64,000 nt of DNA. It comes from an uncultured Chlorobiales bacterium (GTDB lineage: Bacteria > Bacteroidota > Chlorobiia > Chlorobiales > Chlorobiaceae). Below the pieces are notes generated by a model, which was given only the letters and a program-made list of their open reading frames with translations, did not search any database and was not told where the DNA came from. Location: the NCBI GenBank assembly GCA_903929135.1, contig CAIYTH010000053.1, forward strand, positions 62,001 to 126,000, in the 5' to 3' direction. Both the position numbers and the translations under genes were made by a program. Below are positions 1-9,161 of the stretch, in pieces. Positions within the stretch are counted from its first letter, which is position 1. Each line of letters opens with the position of its first letter.

Positions 1-547
1 GGCTGGCGGCCTCGAGCCCGATGGAGCGGCTGCCCTCTTCGCGCCTTGCGGGATCGACATACACCCAGTCGAACGCATCGTCCTGAAATCCGGCAAGGAT
101 CTCCGCGCAATCCCCGCTCCTCGCCTCGACGTTCGTTATGCCCAGGGTCCGTCGGTTAACTGCGGCGAGTTCGGCAAGCACCGCATCCCGCTCGCAATAC
201 ACAACATGATCGAACCTTCGGGCAAGGAAAATCGAGTCGATCCCGAGCCCGCCGGTCAGGTCGATGAGGCTCCTCCCCGACATCTGACCGGCCTTCCATG
301 CCGCAGCGCGTTCGCCGGATGACTGTTCGAGGGAAAGCCTGGTGTAGAGGAGGGGAGAGCCGGAAAGGGAGGGCAGCTTCTGCACGGCCTTTTTCCTGCA
401 GGCTATCTGTTCGGCCATGGCACGGACCGGCAGCCCGGGCCTGCCGTTGAACCTCATGGCGAACTCCGCGGGATCCTCCCGGGCATGAGACGCCATCAGC
501 TCCTGCGCATCCTCTTCCTGGAGGGCGCGCAATTCATCGGAGGTCAT
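1..547 (-). CDS. Class I SAM-dependent methyltransferase, THUMP-like family (3' part outside window)
   Basis: Only the first 182 codons lie in the window; the gene runs off its left edge. A Rossmann-type SAM-binding motif (DLTGGLGIDS) sits near residues 96-105 and a DPARR motif near 165-169. That pairing is typical of the Bacteroidetes/Chlorobi methyltransferase family with a C-terminal THUMP-like domain. The ATG at 547-545 overlaps the stop of the upstream acyl-CoA ligase gene as ATGA, which fixes the start and suggests translational coupling. The substrate is unknown; an RNA base is the usual guess for this family. The family call is fairly firm and the function is not. Confidence 0.7.
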   Translation of the reverse strand, partial: MTSDELRALQEEDAQELMASHAREDPAEFAMRFNGRPGLPVRAMAEQIACRKKAVQKLPSLSGSPLLYTRLSLEQSSGERAAAWKAGQMSGRSLIDLTGGLGIDSIFLARRFDHVVYCERDAVLAELAAVNRRTLGITNVEARSGDCAEILAGFQDDAFDWVYVDPARREEGSRSIGLEAAS

Positions 548-2244
548 CCCTTCGTTCCTTCTGCGATCCGGTTGTGCTGGTCAACCAGCTCGCGGCGGAG
601 TGTCTTGCCGATCGTCGATTTGGGAAGAGAGGTTCGGAACTCGACGTGCTTGGGCACTTTGTAGGCTGCAAGCTCCTGTTTGCAGTGCAGTTTCAGCTCT
701 TCGACGGTGAGCTGGCACCCTTCGCGCAATACCACCCAGGCTTTGACGGCCTCGCCCTTGCTTTCGTCTGGCACACCGGCGACACCGGTTTCAAGCACCG
801 AAGGATGCATGGCGATGACCTCTTCGACTTCGCGGGGCCAGACCTGAAAGCCACTTGGTTTGATGAGATCCTTCTTGCGGTCGACAATGAACAGGTACCC
901 GTCATCATCGAGATAGCCTAGGTCGCCGGTGTGCAGCCAGCCATCGCGAAGAATCTCCGCCGTCTCCTCCGGGTTCTGCCAATAGCCGGTCATGAGCTGG
1001 GGAGCGTGCATGAGGATTTCGCCGACTTCGCCGATGGGAAGATCTCCGCCGTCCGAAACATGGTCGATGATGCGGATTTCCACATCGGGCACGGGAACGC
1101 CGACCGCGCCCGGCTTGCGGACACCCATCACCGGGGTGCAGACCGAGGCGATCATCGATTCCGTCAATCCGTAGGCTTCGATGATCCTGGCTCCGGTGAG
1201 ATCTTCGAACCTTTTCTGGGTATCGAGATGCAGCGGCGATGCCGCAGAAACGATCAGCTTGATGGACTTGAGGAGCGACTGGTCCCGTTTCAGCCGGGGA
1301 TGCGCCGCAAGGGCGTTGAAAAGTGTGGGCACACCGGGAAGCACCGCAGGCCGGAGTTTCCTGATGGTGTCGAGCAGGTCGTCCAGGTCCTTGGGATTCG
1401 GCACCAGCGCGAGCGGGAAATTCCTGATCAGGCCTGACGTCATGATGCCGACCTGGGCATAGACATGGAACAGCGGCATATTCAGGATCACGATGTCGCG
1501 GCGGTCTTCAAGCACCACCCCGAACCAGGAGGCGATCTGCATGCCGGAGACAATCAGCGCCTGGTGGCGGCCGATGGCACATTTGGGCTTGCCGGTCGTC
1601 CCGCCAGAAAACAGGAAAACGGCCGGATCGTCATGGGTGACCGTGACGTCGGGAGAGGGACTTCCCGCATTGGCCGCGATCATGTCCTGCATCTTCAGGT
1701 CACCTTGAACCAGGGATATCCGGTGCCCCCCCTTCGCCTCCTTGAGCAGGGTGAAAAGAGCCCGCTTGATGGGAGGAAGGTACTCCTTGATGCCGGTCGT
1801 GATCACCTGCTTCAGCGACGTGCTTCCCCTGAGCGCATTGAGCTTTTCGTAGAAAAGGGTAAGCACGACGGCGGTTACCGCCCCGCACTCGGTCAGGGCA
1901 TAGGCCAGTTCGTGCTCGGTGTAGAGCGGATTGACCGGTACGACGATGCCTCCGGCTTTCCATATCCCGAACTCTGCGATGATCATCTGGGGCGAATTGG
2001 GCATCAGGAGGGCAACCCGCTCACCCTTGCGCAGGCCGGTCGCAACGAGGGCCGCCGCAAACGCGCTGCTCTGCCGTTCGAGTTCGCCGTAAGAGAGCGA
2101 AGCCCCCATGAACAGGAGCGCCGCTTCGCCGGGGCGTTCGTGTGCGGCCTCGCGTAGGACGTCGAGCAGGGTTGTTTCGGGGTACGGCTTGAGGGAGTGG
2201 GGAACCCCCCTGTCGTATTGGCGGTGCCAGGGTTTTTCGGTCAT
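544..2244 (-). CDS. fadD: Long-chain fatty acid--CoA ligase (AMP-forming)
   Basis: A 566-residue member of the ANL adenylate-forming superfamily. It activates a carboxylate, probably a fatty acid, to its CoA thioester through an acyl-AMP. The phosphate-binding signature LFSGGTTGKPK lies at 211-221. The hinge region HTGDLGY and the following DRKKDLIK lie in the last third, and the C-terminal lysine motif PKSTIGK is present. Length fits FadD-type ligases. The gene follows bioA after about 100 bases, so co-transcription with the biotin operon is possible but not shown. A specific substrate such as pimelate cannot be excluded from sequence. Confidence 0.85.
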   Translation of the reverse strand: MTEKPWHRQYDRGVPHSLKPYPETTLLDVLREAAHERPGEAALLFMGASLSYGELERQSSAFAAALVATGLRKGERVALLMPNSPQMIIAEFGIWKAGGIVVPVNPLYTEHELAYALTECGAVTAVVLTLFYEKLNALRGSTSLKQVITTGIKEYLPPIKRALFTLLKEAKGGHRISLVQGDLKMQDMIAANAGSPSPDVTVTHDDPAVFLFSGGTTGKPKCAIGRHQALIVSGMQIASWFGVVLEDRRDIVILNMPLFHVYAQVGIMTSGLIRNFPLALVPNPKDLDDLLDTIRKLRPAVLPGVPTLFNALAAHPRLKRDQSLLKSIKLIVSAASPLHLDTQKRFEDLTGARIIEAYGLTESMIASVCTPVMGVRKPGAVGVPVPDVEIRIIDHVSDGGDLPIGEVGEILMHAPQLMTGYWQNPEETAEILRDGWLHTGDLGYLDDDGYLFIVDRKKDLIKPSGFQVWPREVEEVIAMHPSVLETGVAGVPDESKGEAVKAWVVLREGCQLTVEELKLHCKQELAAYKVPKHVEFRTSLPKSTIGKTLRRELVDQHNRIAEGTKG

Positions 2245-2271
2245 ATCGCTGAATTCGCGGAATTAGAGGGC

Positions 2272-2287
2272 CCTTCGGACCCGAAGG
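2272..2287 (-). other. Small hairpin between bioA and the acyl-CoA ligase gene
   Basis: CCTTCG and CGAAGG (6 bp, 4-base loop) form a hairpin in the 104-base gap after bioA. No T-tract follows. It may slow transcription or mark an mRNA processing site; the evidence is weak. Confidence 0.25.
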
Positions 2288-2348
2288 TCCTGAAACAAAC
2301 AGGAGGCGGCACCCTGAGCTTCGCGCAATATAAGAGTTTTTATCATCG

Positions 2349-3629
2349 TCATGCACTGACTTCCTGAGCTACCACCTCGCAGACGGCGGCTGTGAGCCGG
2401 GAAAGCTCGTCGTCGCCGACGACGAATGGGGGCATGAGATAGACCAGGCGCCCGAAAGGCCTGACCCAGACTCCCCTCTCCACGAACCGTTTCTGGATCG
2501 AGGCCATATCGACCGGATTTTCGAGTTCGACGACACCGATCGCACCCAGCACCCGCACCTCGCTGACCCCCTTCATGGCAGCGCAGGGTGCAAGCCCCTC
2601 CCTGAGCCGACGCTCGATACCCAGGACGGCGGAACGCCACTCCTGACGAAGCAGGAGCCCGATGCTCGCGACACCCACGGCGCAGGCCAGCGGATTGGCC
2701 ATGAAGGTCGGCCCGTGCATGAAGAGGCCGGGATCGCCGGAAGAGATCGTCTCCGCGACGGGGCCGCTCGAGACCGTGGCGGCCAGGGTCATGTAGCCTC
2801 CGGTCAGGGCCTTGCCGACGCAGACGATGTCCGGCGTGACGCCTGCATGCTGCATGGCGAACATCTCTCCTGTCCTGCCGAATCCCGTGGCGATCTCGTC
2901 GAACAGAAGCAGCACCTCGTGCTCAGTGCAGAGCGTCCTGAGGCGCTTCAGGTAGTGGGGCGAATAGAAGCGCATGCCTCCGGCCCCCTGGACGATCGGT
3001 TCGACGATCACGGCGGCGATCCGGTCCGCGTGCGCTTCGAGCTGGTGCCGCAGGTCGTCGATAGCCTCCTCGCGCCACGGTTCCCCGAAACCGCAGGCCG
3101 GTGCTTCGGCGAACAGCTGTTCGGCCATAACGCCCCGGAACAGGCCGTGCATGCCGGCTACAGGATCGCAGACCGACATGGCCATGAAGGTATCGCCGTG
3201 GTAGCCCGACCGGACCGTGAGCAGGCGCTGCTTTCCCGGCCTGCCCGCCGCCTGCCAGTACTGCAGGGCCATCTTGACGGCAACCTCGACCGACACCGAG
3301 CCCGAATCGCAGAAAAAGACCCGGTCGAGCGGTTCGGGCAGAAGGCCGACCAGCAGCCGGCCGAGTTCGATGGCCGGTTCGTGCGTGAGGCCGCCGAACA
3401 TGACGTGGCTCATTCGCCCGAGCTGTTCCGAAACGGCGCGGTTCAGCACCGGGTGGTTGTAGCCGTGGATGGCCGCCCACCAGGAGGACATCCCGTCGAC
3501 GAGGCGACGCCCGTCCTCCAGCACGATCGTCGATCCTTCGGCGCGGGAGACAGGATAGACCGGCAATGGGGCCGACATGGAGGTGTAGGGGTGCCAGAGA
3601 TGCCTCCGGTCGAATTCAAGGTCCATCAT
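2349..3629 (-). CDS. bioA: Adenosylmethionine--8-amino-7-oxononanoate aminotransferase
   Basis: A fold-type I PLP aminotransferase of 426 residues. It converts 8-amino-7-oxononanoate (KAPA) to 7,8-diaminononanoate, normally using SAM as amino donor. Visible features are the N-terminal WHPYTSM motif (residues 12-18) typical of BioA, the [15 protein letters not shown] stretch and the PLP lysine in [11 protein letters not shown] (K273). It is the last biotin gene of the operon, 21 bases after bioD. Two adjacent ATG codons (MM) leave the start ambiguous by one codon. Confidence 0.95.
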   Translation of the reverse strand: MMDLEFDRRHLWHPYTSMSAPLPVYPVSRAEGSTIVLEDGRRLVDGMSSWWAAIHGYNHPVLNRAVSEQLGRMSHVMFGGLTHEPAIELGRLLVGLLPEPLDRVFFCDSGSVSVEVAVKMALQYWQAAGRPGKQRLLTVRSGYHGDTFMAMSVCDPVAGMHGLFRGVMAEQLFAEAPACGFGEPWREEAIDDLRHQLEAHADRIAAVIVEPIVQGAGGMRFYSPHYLKRLRTLCTEHEVLLLFDEIATGFGRTGEMFAMQHAGVTPDIVCVGKALTGGYMTLAATVSSGPVAETISSGDPGLFMHGPTFMANPLACAVGVASIGLLLRQEWRSAVLGIERRLREGLAPCAAMKGVSEVRVLGAIGVVELENPVDMASIQKRFVERGVWVRPFGRLVYLMPPFVVGDDELSRLTAAVCEVVAQEVSA

Positions 3630-3650
3630 GTGGTGAGAGGCTTCCGGTTT

Positions 3651-4331
3651 TCAGATGTTCAGGAGTGCAGCTGCGTCAACGGGATCGAAGCCGTCGGCAC
3701 GGAGGTCGACAAGCGGCGCGCCGGACATGCCGTAATGCGTCAGGCTTCGTTCGATCACCCTTCTGGTGTCTTCGGCGATCGCGGAGTCGAACTCCCCGAA
3801 ACGGTTGTACACCACGCCCCTGACCTGGATACCTCTCGAAATGCAGGCTTCAAGCGACAGCAGCGTATGGTTGATGCTGCCCAGCCTCGGCGAGGTGACC
3901 AGCACCACCCCGTAACCGGCGTCACGAAGAAAGTCGGCGAACAGCAGTTCGCCGTTCAGGGGCACCAGCAGCCCGCCGGCGCCTTCGAGCAGCACCAGGT
4001 CATAGCGCTTCTGCAGCATGAAGGTTGCGCGCCGTACCGTCATCAAGTCGATCTCCCGGCCCTCCATCGCTGCGGCCAGATGCGGCGAGGCCGGGTGCCG
4101 GAACACGTAAGGGCAGGTGGTGCCGTCGAGGTCGACATCCTGCAGCCCAATACCCATGATCTCCCGGTGCACGGCGATATCTTCGGAAATGCCGTCGATG
4201 CCGGTCTGTGCGACCTTCTGGGTGATGGTCCGCACCCCGGCACCGGCGAGGGCCCTAGCGAGATGGCCGGTGGCCACGCTCTTGCCGATTCCGGTATCGA
4301 TGCCGGAGACTGCGATCACGCGCCCTTTCAC
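3651..4331 (-). CDS. bioD: Dethiobiotin synthetase
   Basis: 226 residues, the usual BioD length. It catalyses the ATP-dependent carboxylation and ring closure of diaminononanoate to dethiobiotin. The P-loop SGIDTGIGKS lies at residues 9-18, and a LLEGAGGLLVPL motif follows in the middle of the protein. The ATG overlaps the bioC stop codon as ATGA (4328-4331). It is the penultimate step of the pathway encoded by this operon. Confidence 0.95.
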   Translation of the reverse strand: MKGRVIAVSGIDTGIGKSVATGHLARALAGAGVRTITQKVAQTGIDGISEDIAVHREIMGIGLQDVDLDGTTCPYVFRHPASPHLAAAMEGREIDLMTVRRATFMLQKRYDLVLLEGAGGLLVPLNGELLFADFLRDAGYGVVLVTSPRLGSINHTLLSLEACISRGIQVRGVVYNRFGEFDSAIAEDTRRVIERSLTHYGMSGAPLVDLRADGFDPVDAAALLNI

Positions 4332-5110
4332 AGGTCCCTCTTTTTGAAGCAGCAGTAGACCGGACGATAGGTCAGGGTGACGCCGGTTCCGGTGGAGTAC
4401 GACGCACGGTATCGACGCAGGAACTGCTCGTAGCGGACCCGTGTCCAGGGATCTCCGGCGAGGCCGTTCACCCCGGTCTCCCTGATGTGGAGCAGCACGG
4501 ATTCCGGGGATGCGAATTCGAGCCTGCGCTCCTCCTCGATGATGCCGACCTTCTCGAACGATTCACCGGCGAGCGCCTCGATCTCGGCTACGGTCAGGTA
4601 GGGCAGCGAAACCGCTTCAAGCCTGGCGATCTCCTGCATGTTGCCCGATCCGAAGGTGCTGAAGGCGAGCACTCCTCCAGGGCGGAGCGCAGCGCCCATC
4701 CTGCCGAAAAACGCGCCGAGGTCATGCAGCCACTGGACGGTCGCGTTCGAAACGACCAGGTCGAGCTCACCGGGCAGCGCTTCGATGCTCTCGATATCAC
4801 CATGCAGGAATCGGCACTCCCCCACCTGATGCCCGTCGATGGCCTGCATGACGAACTCGCGGCTTCCTGCCACCAGGTCGTTGGCGAAATAGGCGCCCGC
4901 CGTATGGGTCGAAAGCAGGGCCGAGGTGAGCATGCCCGATCCTGCGCCGACTTCGAGCACCCTTCCGATATGGGCAGGGATCCCGGCGCGGCCGATCATC
5001 TCTACCAGCTCCGCAGCCATCAGCCTCTGGATGACCGCACTCCGGCGGTAGGTATGGAGCGAGCGGCCGAAACGGCGCCCGACGAGCTGCTTGTCCGGAA
5101 AGAGGTTCAT
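4328..5110 (-). CDS. bioC: Malonyl-ACP O-methyltransferase
   Basis: A 260-residue SAM methyltransferase with motif I (VLEVGAGSGM) and a DLVVSNATVQW post-motif typical of BioC. BioC methylates malonyl-ACP so that the fatty acid synthesis machinery can extend it to pimeloyl-ACP methyl ester. The start was set at ATG 5110-5108 (MNLFPD), because GGAGG sits just upstream and the ATG overlaps the bioG stop as ATGA. An upstream in-frame start (MGGGAR) is less likely. The gene lies directly after the esterase gene that removes the methyl cap. Confidence 0.93.
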   Translation of the reverse strand: MNLFPDKQLVGRRFGRSLHTYRRSAVIQRLMAAELVEMIGRAGIPAHIGRVLEVGAGSGMLTSALLSTHTAGAYFANDLVAGSREFVMQAIDGHQVGECRFLHGDIESIEALPGELDLVVSNATVQWLHDLGAFFGRMGAALRPGGVLAFSTFGSGNMQEIARLEAVSLPYLTVAEIEALAGESFEKVGIIEEERRLEFASPESVLLHIRETGVNGLAGDPWTRVRYEQFLRRYRASYSTGTGVTLTYRPVYCCFKKRDL

Positions 5111-5784
5111 GCGAGCACCTCCTCCCATCCGGCAAGGTGGAAAAAGGGGAAATGGGGCATGTCGTCGATTCGGACCGTCTCCGTTCCCTGCCAGGCGGCA
5201 TGCTGGTTTTCCGGATGGAAGACCAGGTCTCGCCCGCCGATCACCGCCTTCGAGAAGCTCCAGGAGGAGGCCGGCTTCGCCTCCACCAGGTCAACGGCTT
5301 CGGCGATCGAACGAAGCTCCTCCTGCTGCTCGGCCGAGCTTCGGCGAGAGCGAACGTCGTCGAGGCGCGGATCGCGCTCCGAACCGGCAAACATGCGACG
5401 TTCGAACCGGGTTCTGGTCACATCGGACCAGCTGTCGAGGGTACCCCGGAAGATCTCCGGCGGTATGCCCCTCGTCGCGTCGACCGGAAACGGCGTCCCG
5501 TTGATGGCTGCGGCGCGGCTGATCCCCTCCAGGCCTGAATGCAGCGCCGCCCAGACGCCGAGGGACCATGCGACCAGGTCTACCGAGCGGTAGCCAGCCA
5601 TGACGGCAGGCAGCCATGCCGGCAGGGTGAAGTCGCGGTAGTCGTCTACCGCGATGAGGTCATGGCGCGACTGGTCGGGCGTGGACGACGTTATCCACGC
5701 TGCCGTCCTGCGGTCCATTCCCCAGCCGTTGAAGAACAGCAGCAGATCCTGCCTTCCGTCGCGTACGATCCACTCGGCCTTCAT
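5107..5784 (-). CDS. bioG: Pimeloyl-ACP methyl ester esterase, BioG family (DUF452)
   Basis: 225 residues. The N-terminal LLLFFNGWGMD and the nucleophile elbow VAWSLGVWAA match the BioG (DUF452) esterases rather than BioH. BioG cleaves the methyl ester of pimeloyl-ACP after two elongation cycles, handing pimeloyl-ACP to BioF. The catalytic serine is that of WSLG; a late histidine (HFPFFH) could complete the triad. Its place between bioF and bioC supports the call. ATGA overlaps occur at both ends. Confidence 0.88.
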   Translation of the reverse strand: MKAEWIVRDGRQDLLLFFNGWGMDRRTAAWITSSTPDQSRHDLIAVDDYRDFTLPAWLPAVMAGYRSVDLVAWSLGVWAALHSGLEGISRAAAINGTPFPVDATRGIPPEIFRGTLDSWSDVTRTRFERRMFAGSERDPRLDDVRSRRSSAEQQEELRSIAEAVDLVEAKPASSWSFSKAVIGGRDLVFHPENQHAAWQGTETVRIDDMPHFPFFHLAGWEEVLA

Positions 5785-6992
5785 GACCGGCTCCGTTTCA
5801 TGGCTGCGGCAAGGGAGTCGATATCCTCCGGCAGGAGGTCGGCCCTCAGGGAAAAGCGGAGCCGCGCGCTGTTCTCGGGTACTGTGGGAGGCCTCACCGG
5901 CAGGGCGTGGAATCCCGCCTCGCGCAGCGAGGCGGCCATGCCGACGGCGTTCCGGTCCTCGCCGAGCACTACCGGCACGATGTGGCTTTCGCCGGGCACC
6001 TCGAATCCTGCCGCACGCAGCTCGCAGCGCAGCCTCGATGCCAGCCCGAGCAGGCGCTGTCGCTCTTCACGCATGACGAGCTGCTTCCGGAACGTCGTCA
6101 GGCTCCAGCCGAGCAACACCGGAGGCAGGGCCGTCGTGAAGATGAGCGTGCGCATGGTGTTGGCGAGGTACTCCCTGAACAGGCTGCGCATGACCGCGAA
6201 GGCGCCGGTGGAGGCGAAGGCCTTGCCGAAGGTCCCGATGAGCATGTCGATGCCGTCGATGACGCCGAGCGCTTCGCACAGGCCGAGTCCACGGTCGCCA
6301 TAAACACCGACCCCGTGCGCCTCGTCGACGATCAGCATCGCCCCGTGGCGCTTCTTGAGCTCGACGAGCCTCCGGAGATCGACCAGGTCGCCGTCCATGC
6401 TGAACACCGACTCGGTGACGATGAACACCTGCCGGTAGCGGCCGGCGCAAGACTCGAGCTGCTCCTCGAGGTGGTCGAGGTCGGCATGGCGGTAGCGGCG
6501 GTACTCGGCTTCGGCGATCCTGATACCGTCGATGATGCTGGCATGGTTCAGCCGGTCGCTGAGGATCAGGTCGTGGCGGTTGCTCAGGGCGGGAAGGATG
6601 CCGGTATTGGCGTGGTAGCCGCTGTTGAAGACGAGCGCCGACTCGCTGCCGTATTCGCGGGCAAGCGCCGACTCGAGTTCGCCGTAGAGCGGATGGCCTC
6701 CCGTCAGCAGGCGCGAGGAGGAGCTGGTAAATGAAAGGGAGCCCGACTCCCCTGCGCTGGCCAGCCCGGCCAGCCATGCGGAGCGGAGTTCACGGTCGGC
6801 ACCGAGGCCCAGGTAGTCGTTCGAGGAGAGGTTCAGCAATTGCCTCCCGTCCACCCTGATGTGCCGCCCGCCGCCGCCGAGATCGGGCAGCACCCTGTAC
6901 CGCTGCTTCTCCTTCAGGGATTCGAGCTCCCTGGTGATCTGCTCCTCGATGGGCATCTGCCGGCTCTCGCCGCTGCTGTCACCGAACGTCAT
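5781..6992 (-). CDS. bioF: 8-amino-7-oxononanoate synthase
   Basis: A 403-residue PLP enzyme of the alpha-oxoamine synthase family. It condenses pimeloyl-ACP (or -CoA) with L-alanine to give KAPA. Key features are [10 protein letters not shown] (54-63), the [12 protein letters not shown] stretch (about 221-232) and the PLP lysine in [11 protein letters not shown] (K257). The start at 6992 was chosen because the ATG overlaps the bioB stop as ATGA. An internal ATG at 6956 (MPIEEQ) would match the length of other BioF proteins equally well. The same frame stays open far upstream inside bioB, but that part is antisense-like noise. Confidence 0.94.
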   Translation of the reverse strand: MTFGDSSGESRQMPIEEQITRELESLKEKQRYRVLPDLGGGGRHIRVDGRQLLNLSSNDYLGLGADRELRSAWLAGLASAGESGSLSFTSSSSRLLTGGHPLYGELESALAREYGSESALVFNSGYHANTGILPALSNRHDLILSDRLNHASIIDGIRIAEAEYRRYRHADLDHLEEQLESCAGRYRQVFIVTESVFSMDGDLVDLRRLVELKKRHGAMLIVDEAHGVGVYGDRGLGLCEALGVIDGIDMLIGTFGKAFASTGAFAVMRSLFREYLANTMRTLIFTTALPPVLLGWSLTTFRKQLVMREERQRLLGLASRLRCELRAAGFEVPGESHIVPVVLGEDRNAVGMAASLREAGFHALPVRPPTVPENSARLRFSLRADLLPEDIDSLAAAMKRSRS

Positions 6993-7990
6993 GCGAACAT
7001 GGAGACCTGTTCGGCAAGTACCCGGTCGGAGGCTGTGTCGCGCCCCCGGGTCGTCAGATAGCCTCCCGTCAGGAAGCCGTTCGCGCCAGCGAGCATCAGA
7101 AGTCCCTGGAAATCCTTCATGAGGGTCTCCCGTCCTGCTGCGAACTTGATGATCCTGTCGGGATGGACGAGCCGGCAGATCGCGAAGGTCTTGGCGATTT
7201 CCGGTATGGGCACCCCTTCCTGCTCCTCCAGCCTGGTACCCTTGATCGGCACGAGCACGTTGAGCGGAATGACGTCGACATCGAGCTCCCTGAGCTTGAA
7301 GATCAGCGCAATCCGGTCCTGCATGCTCTCGCCGGTACCGATGATGCCGCCGCTGCAGACCGAAACGCCCTGGGCCCGGAGACGTTTGATCGTCTCGATC
7401 CGCTCGTCGACCGTATGGGTGTCGGCGATGAGTTCGCCATAGCGCTCCGGGTTGACCTGCAGGTTCATGTTGTAATGGAGGATGCCCCGTTCCACAAGGG
7501 CTGCCACCTGCTCGTCGCCGATCATGCCGAGATCGGCGCAGACCTCCATTTCCGGGAGCTCCCGGTGCAGAAGGTCGATCATGCCGAGCAGCCGTATGAA
7601 CTCGGGATTGGTCTTCATGTACCCGTACCCGCTGGTCACGATGCCGAAATGCCTGACCCCCTGACGGTAAGCCTCGCGAGCGGAATCGAGCACTTTTTCG
7701 TCGTCGACGAGTCCGTAGACGTCGATCGTCGCGCCGTTGTGGCTCGATTGCGCGCAGAAGCTGCAGTTCTCCCCGCAACGGCCCGATTTAGCGTTGATGA
7801 TCGAGCACGCATGCACGGCGCCGTTTTCGGCAGCGTGGCGGTTCTTCACCTTGTTGGCAAGCGAAACGAGGTCGAGCACCTCGCTGTTCGGAAGCCGCCC
7901 GAGGGCGGAGGCGAGTTCAAAGTCGATCGATCGTCCGGTATCGAGCACGACGTAGGCTTTTTCGACGTCGGGATGCAGTCTGGATGTCAT
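6989..7990 (-). CDS. bioB: Biotin synthase
   Basis: A 333-residue radical SAM enzyme that inserts sulfur into dethiobiotin. The cluster-binding cysteines are in CGENCSFC (C72, C76, C79), followed by AQSS as in BioB proteins. The start MTSRLHPD is fixed by the ATGA overlap with the birA stop at 7987-7990. The open frame extends further upstream through birA, but that part has no BioB similarity. It is the second gene of the operon. Confidence 0.96.
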   Translation of the reverse strand: MTSRLHPDVEKAYVVLDTGRSIDFELASALGRLPNSEVLDLVSLANKVKNRHAAENGAVHACSIINAKSGRCGENCSFCAQSSHNGATIDVYGLVDDEKVLDSAREAYRQGVRHFGIVTSGYGYMKTNPEFIRLLGMIDLLHRELPEMEVCADLGMIGDEQVAALVERGILHYNMNLQVNPERYGELIADTHTVDERIETIKRLRAQGVSVCSGGIIGTGESMQDRIALIFKLRELDVDVIPLNVLVPIKGTRLEEQEGVPIPEIAKTFAICRLVHPDRIIKFAAGRETLMKDFQGLLMLAGANGFLTGGYLTTRGRDTASDRVLAEQVSMFA

Positions 7991-8988
7991 GCGGGTCTGG
8001 TTTGGTCGTTTATGGATTGGAGATGGGCCTCCCCTGAATTGACGGCGGTTACCGTACCCTCTTCGTTTTCCAGGAGGAGGTGGCCCTGCGGCGACAGGCC
8101 GGCCACCGTGCCGGTCAGAATCCGGCTGAACTGTTCGATGCGGACCTGCTTTCCCTGCAGCCATGCGTGGCGCTCAAGGAGGGGCAGCAGGAAACCGAGA
8201 TCCTCGCAGCCGAGCCATTCGTCGTAAAGGCGCTCGAACCGGTTGAGCACCGCGGCCAGTATGCGTGCACGGGAACAGGTGGCGCCGGTCTCGATGGCAA
8301 CGGAGGTGGCGATCCCCTGAAGATCGTCTGGCACCGGATCGAGGTTCACGTTCACGCCGAAACCGACCACCACGAAGTGGGTGAAATCAGGTTCGGACTC
8401 CATTTCGCACAGGATGCCGCAAAGCTTGCGGCCGCCGGAGAGGATGTCGTTCGGCCACTTGATGAAAGCGCTGAGTTCCGGGCACTCGGCTTCGAGCGCG
8501 CCGTGGATGGCCGCGGCTGCAACAAGCGGAATCTCGGGGACCCGCACCGAAGGAACCTGCGGGCGCAGCACGATCGAGCAGTAGAGGTTGACCCCGGGAG
8601 GCGACACCCATGCCCTTCGCATGCGGCCTCGTCCGCCGGTCTGGCTGTCGGCCACGACAACCGTGCCCTCGGCTGCGCCGTCCCTTGCCAGGGCACGGGC
8701 ATGGAGGTTGGTCGAATCGGCCGTCTCAAGGAAGACGAAGTTGCGCCCGAAGGAGTTCGTCCCGAGGAGCGGCTGAACCTCTTCGGAGACCGGAGAACCG
8801 GTCAGGCCGGCAAGTCGGTAACCCCGACCACTTACCGCCTCGACGTCGTAGCCTGCCGCCCTGAGCCGGGCGACGTGCTTCCAGACTGCGCTCCTGGTGA
8901 TCTGCAGCTCACGGCAGAGCAGGCCGCCGGAGACAAATCCGTCATTATCAAGCAGCGTATGAAGAATTCTGGAAGTAACCGGGTTCAT
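7987..8988 (-). CDS. birA: Biotin--[acetyl-CoA-carboxylase] ligase / biotin operon repressor
   Basis: 333 residues with two parts. The N-terminal winged helix-turn-helix (about residues 1-65) contains [13 protein letters not shown]. The catalytic domain contains [10 protein letters not shown] (biotin/ATP loop, about 110-120) and KWPNDIL. It attaches biotin to the biotin carboxyl carrier protein. In its biotinyl-AMP-bound form, this long type of BirA represses biotin genes. Being first in the operon, directly behind a BirA-like operator, it probably regulates itself with the pathway. Confidence 0.95.
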   Translation of the reverse strand: MNPVTSRILHTLLDNDGFVSGGLLCRELQITRSAVWKHVARLRAAGYDVEAVSGRGYRLAGLTGSPVSEEVQPLLGTNSFGRNFVFLETADSTNLHARALARDGAAEGTVVVADSQTGGRGRMRRAWVSPPGVNLYCSIVLRPQVPSVRVPEIPLVAAAAIHGALEAECPELSAFIKWPNDILSGGRKLCGILCEMESEPDFTHFVVVGFGVNVNLDPVPDDLQGIATSVAIETGATCSRARILAAVLNRFERLYDEWLGCEDLGFLLPLLERHAWLQGKQVRIEQFSRILTGTVAGLSPQGHLLLENEEGTVTAVNSGEAHLQSINDQTRPA

Positions 8989-9044
8989 TGAAGTTCAGGT
9001 GTGCGGAACGGAAACAGCAGGTGTCAGTCGGGCTGGCCCGCAGA

Positions 9045-9076
9045 TTGTAAACCTGAATTTAGCATCCGGTTGACAA
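9045..9076 (-). promoter_or_regulatory. BirA operator-like palindrome upstream of birA
   Basis: Plus-strand half-sites TTGTAAACC (9045-9053) and GGTTGACAA (9068-9076) flank a 14-base spacer. The right half differs from a perfect inverted copy (GGTTTACAA) at one base. This agrees with the known BirA site of the form TTGTAAACC-spacer-GGTTTACAA. On the minus strand it covers a TTGTCA and a TACAAT element, spaced further apart (21 bases) than usual. It lies about 57-88 bases before the birA start. Confidence 0.82.
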
Positions 9077-9161
9077 CTATGCAAGAAGGATGGGGAATCC
9101 GTGACGCATGACGGACTTCAAGGTGACGTGTTACGGGTTACGTGTCACGTCCTGCGGAAAG

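Noticed and set aside
2715-4358. 547-codon open frame antisense to bioA and bioD
   Set aside because: Same antisense effect of codon bias; the biotin genes on the other strand explain the sequence fully.
6993-7778. N-terminal extension of the bioF frame to 665 codons
   Set aside because: The extra part lies inside bioB, has arginine-rich shadow composition, and the ATGA overlap gives a better start.
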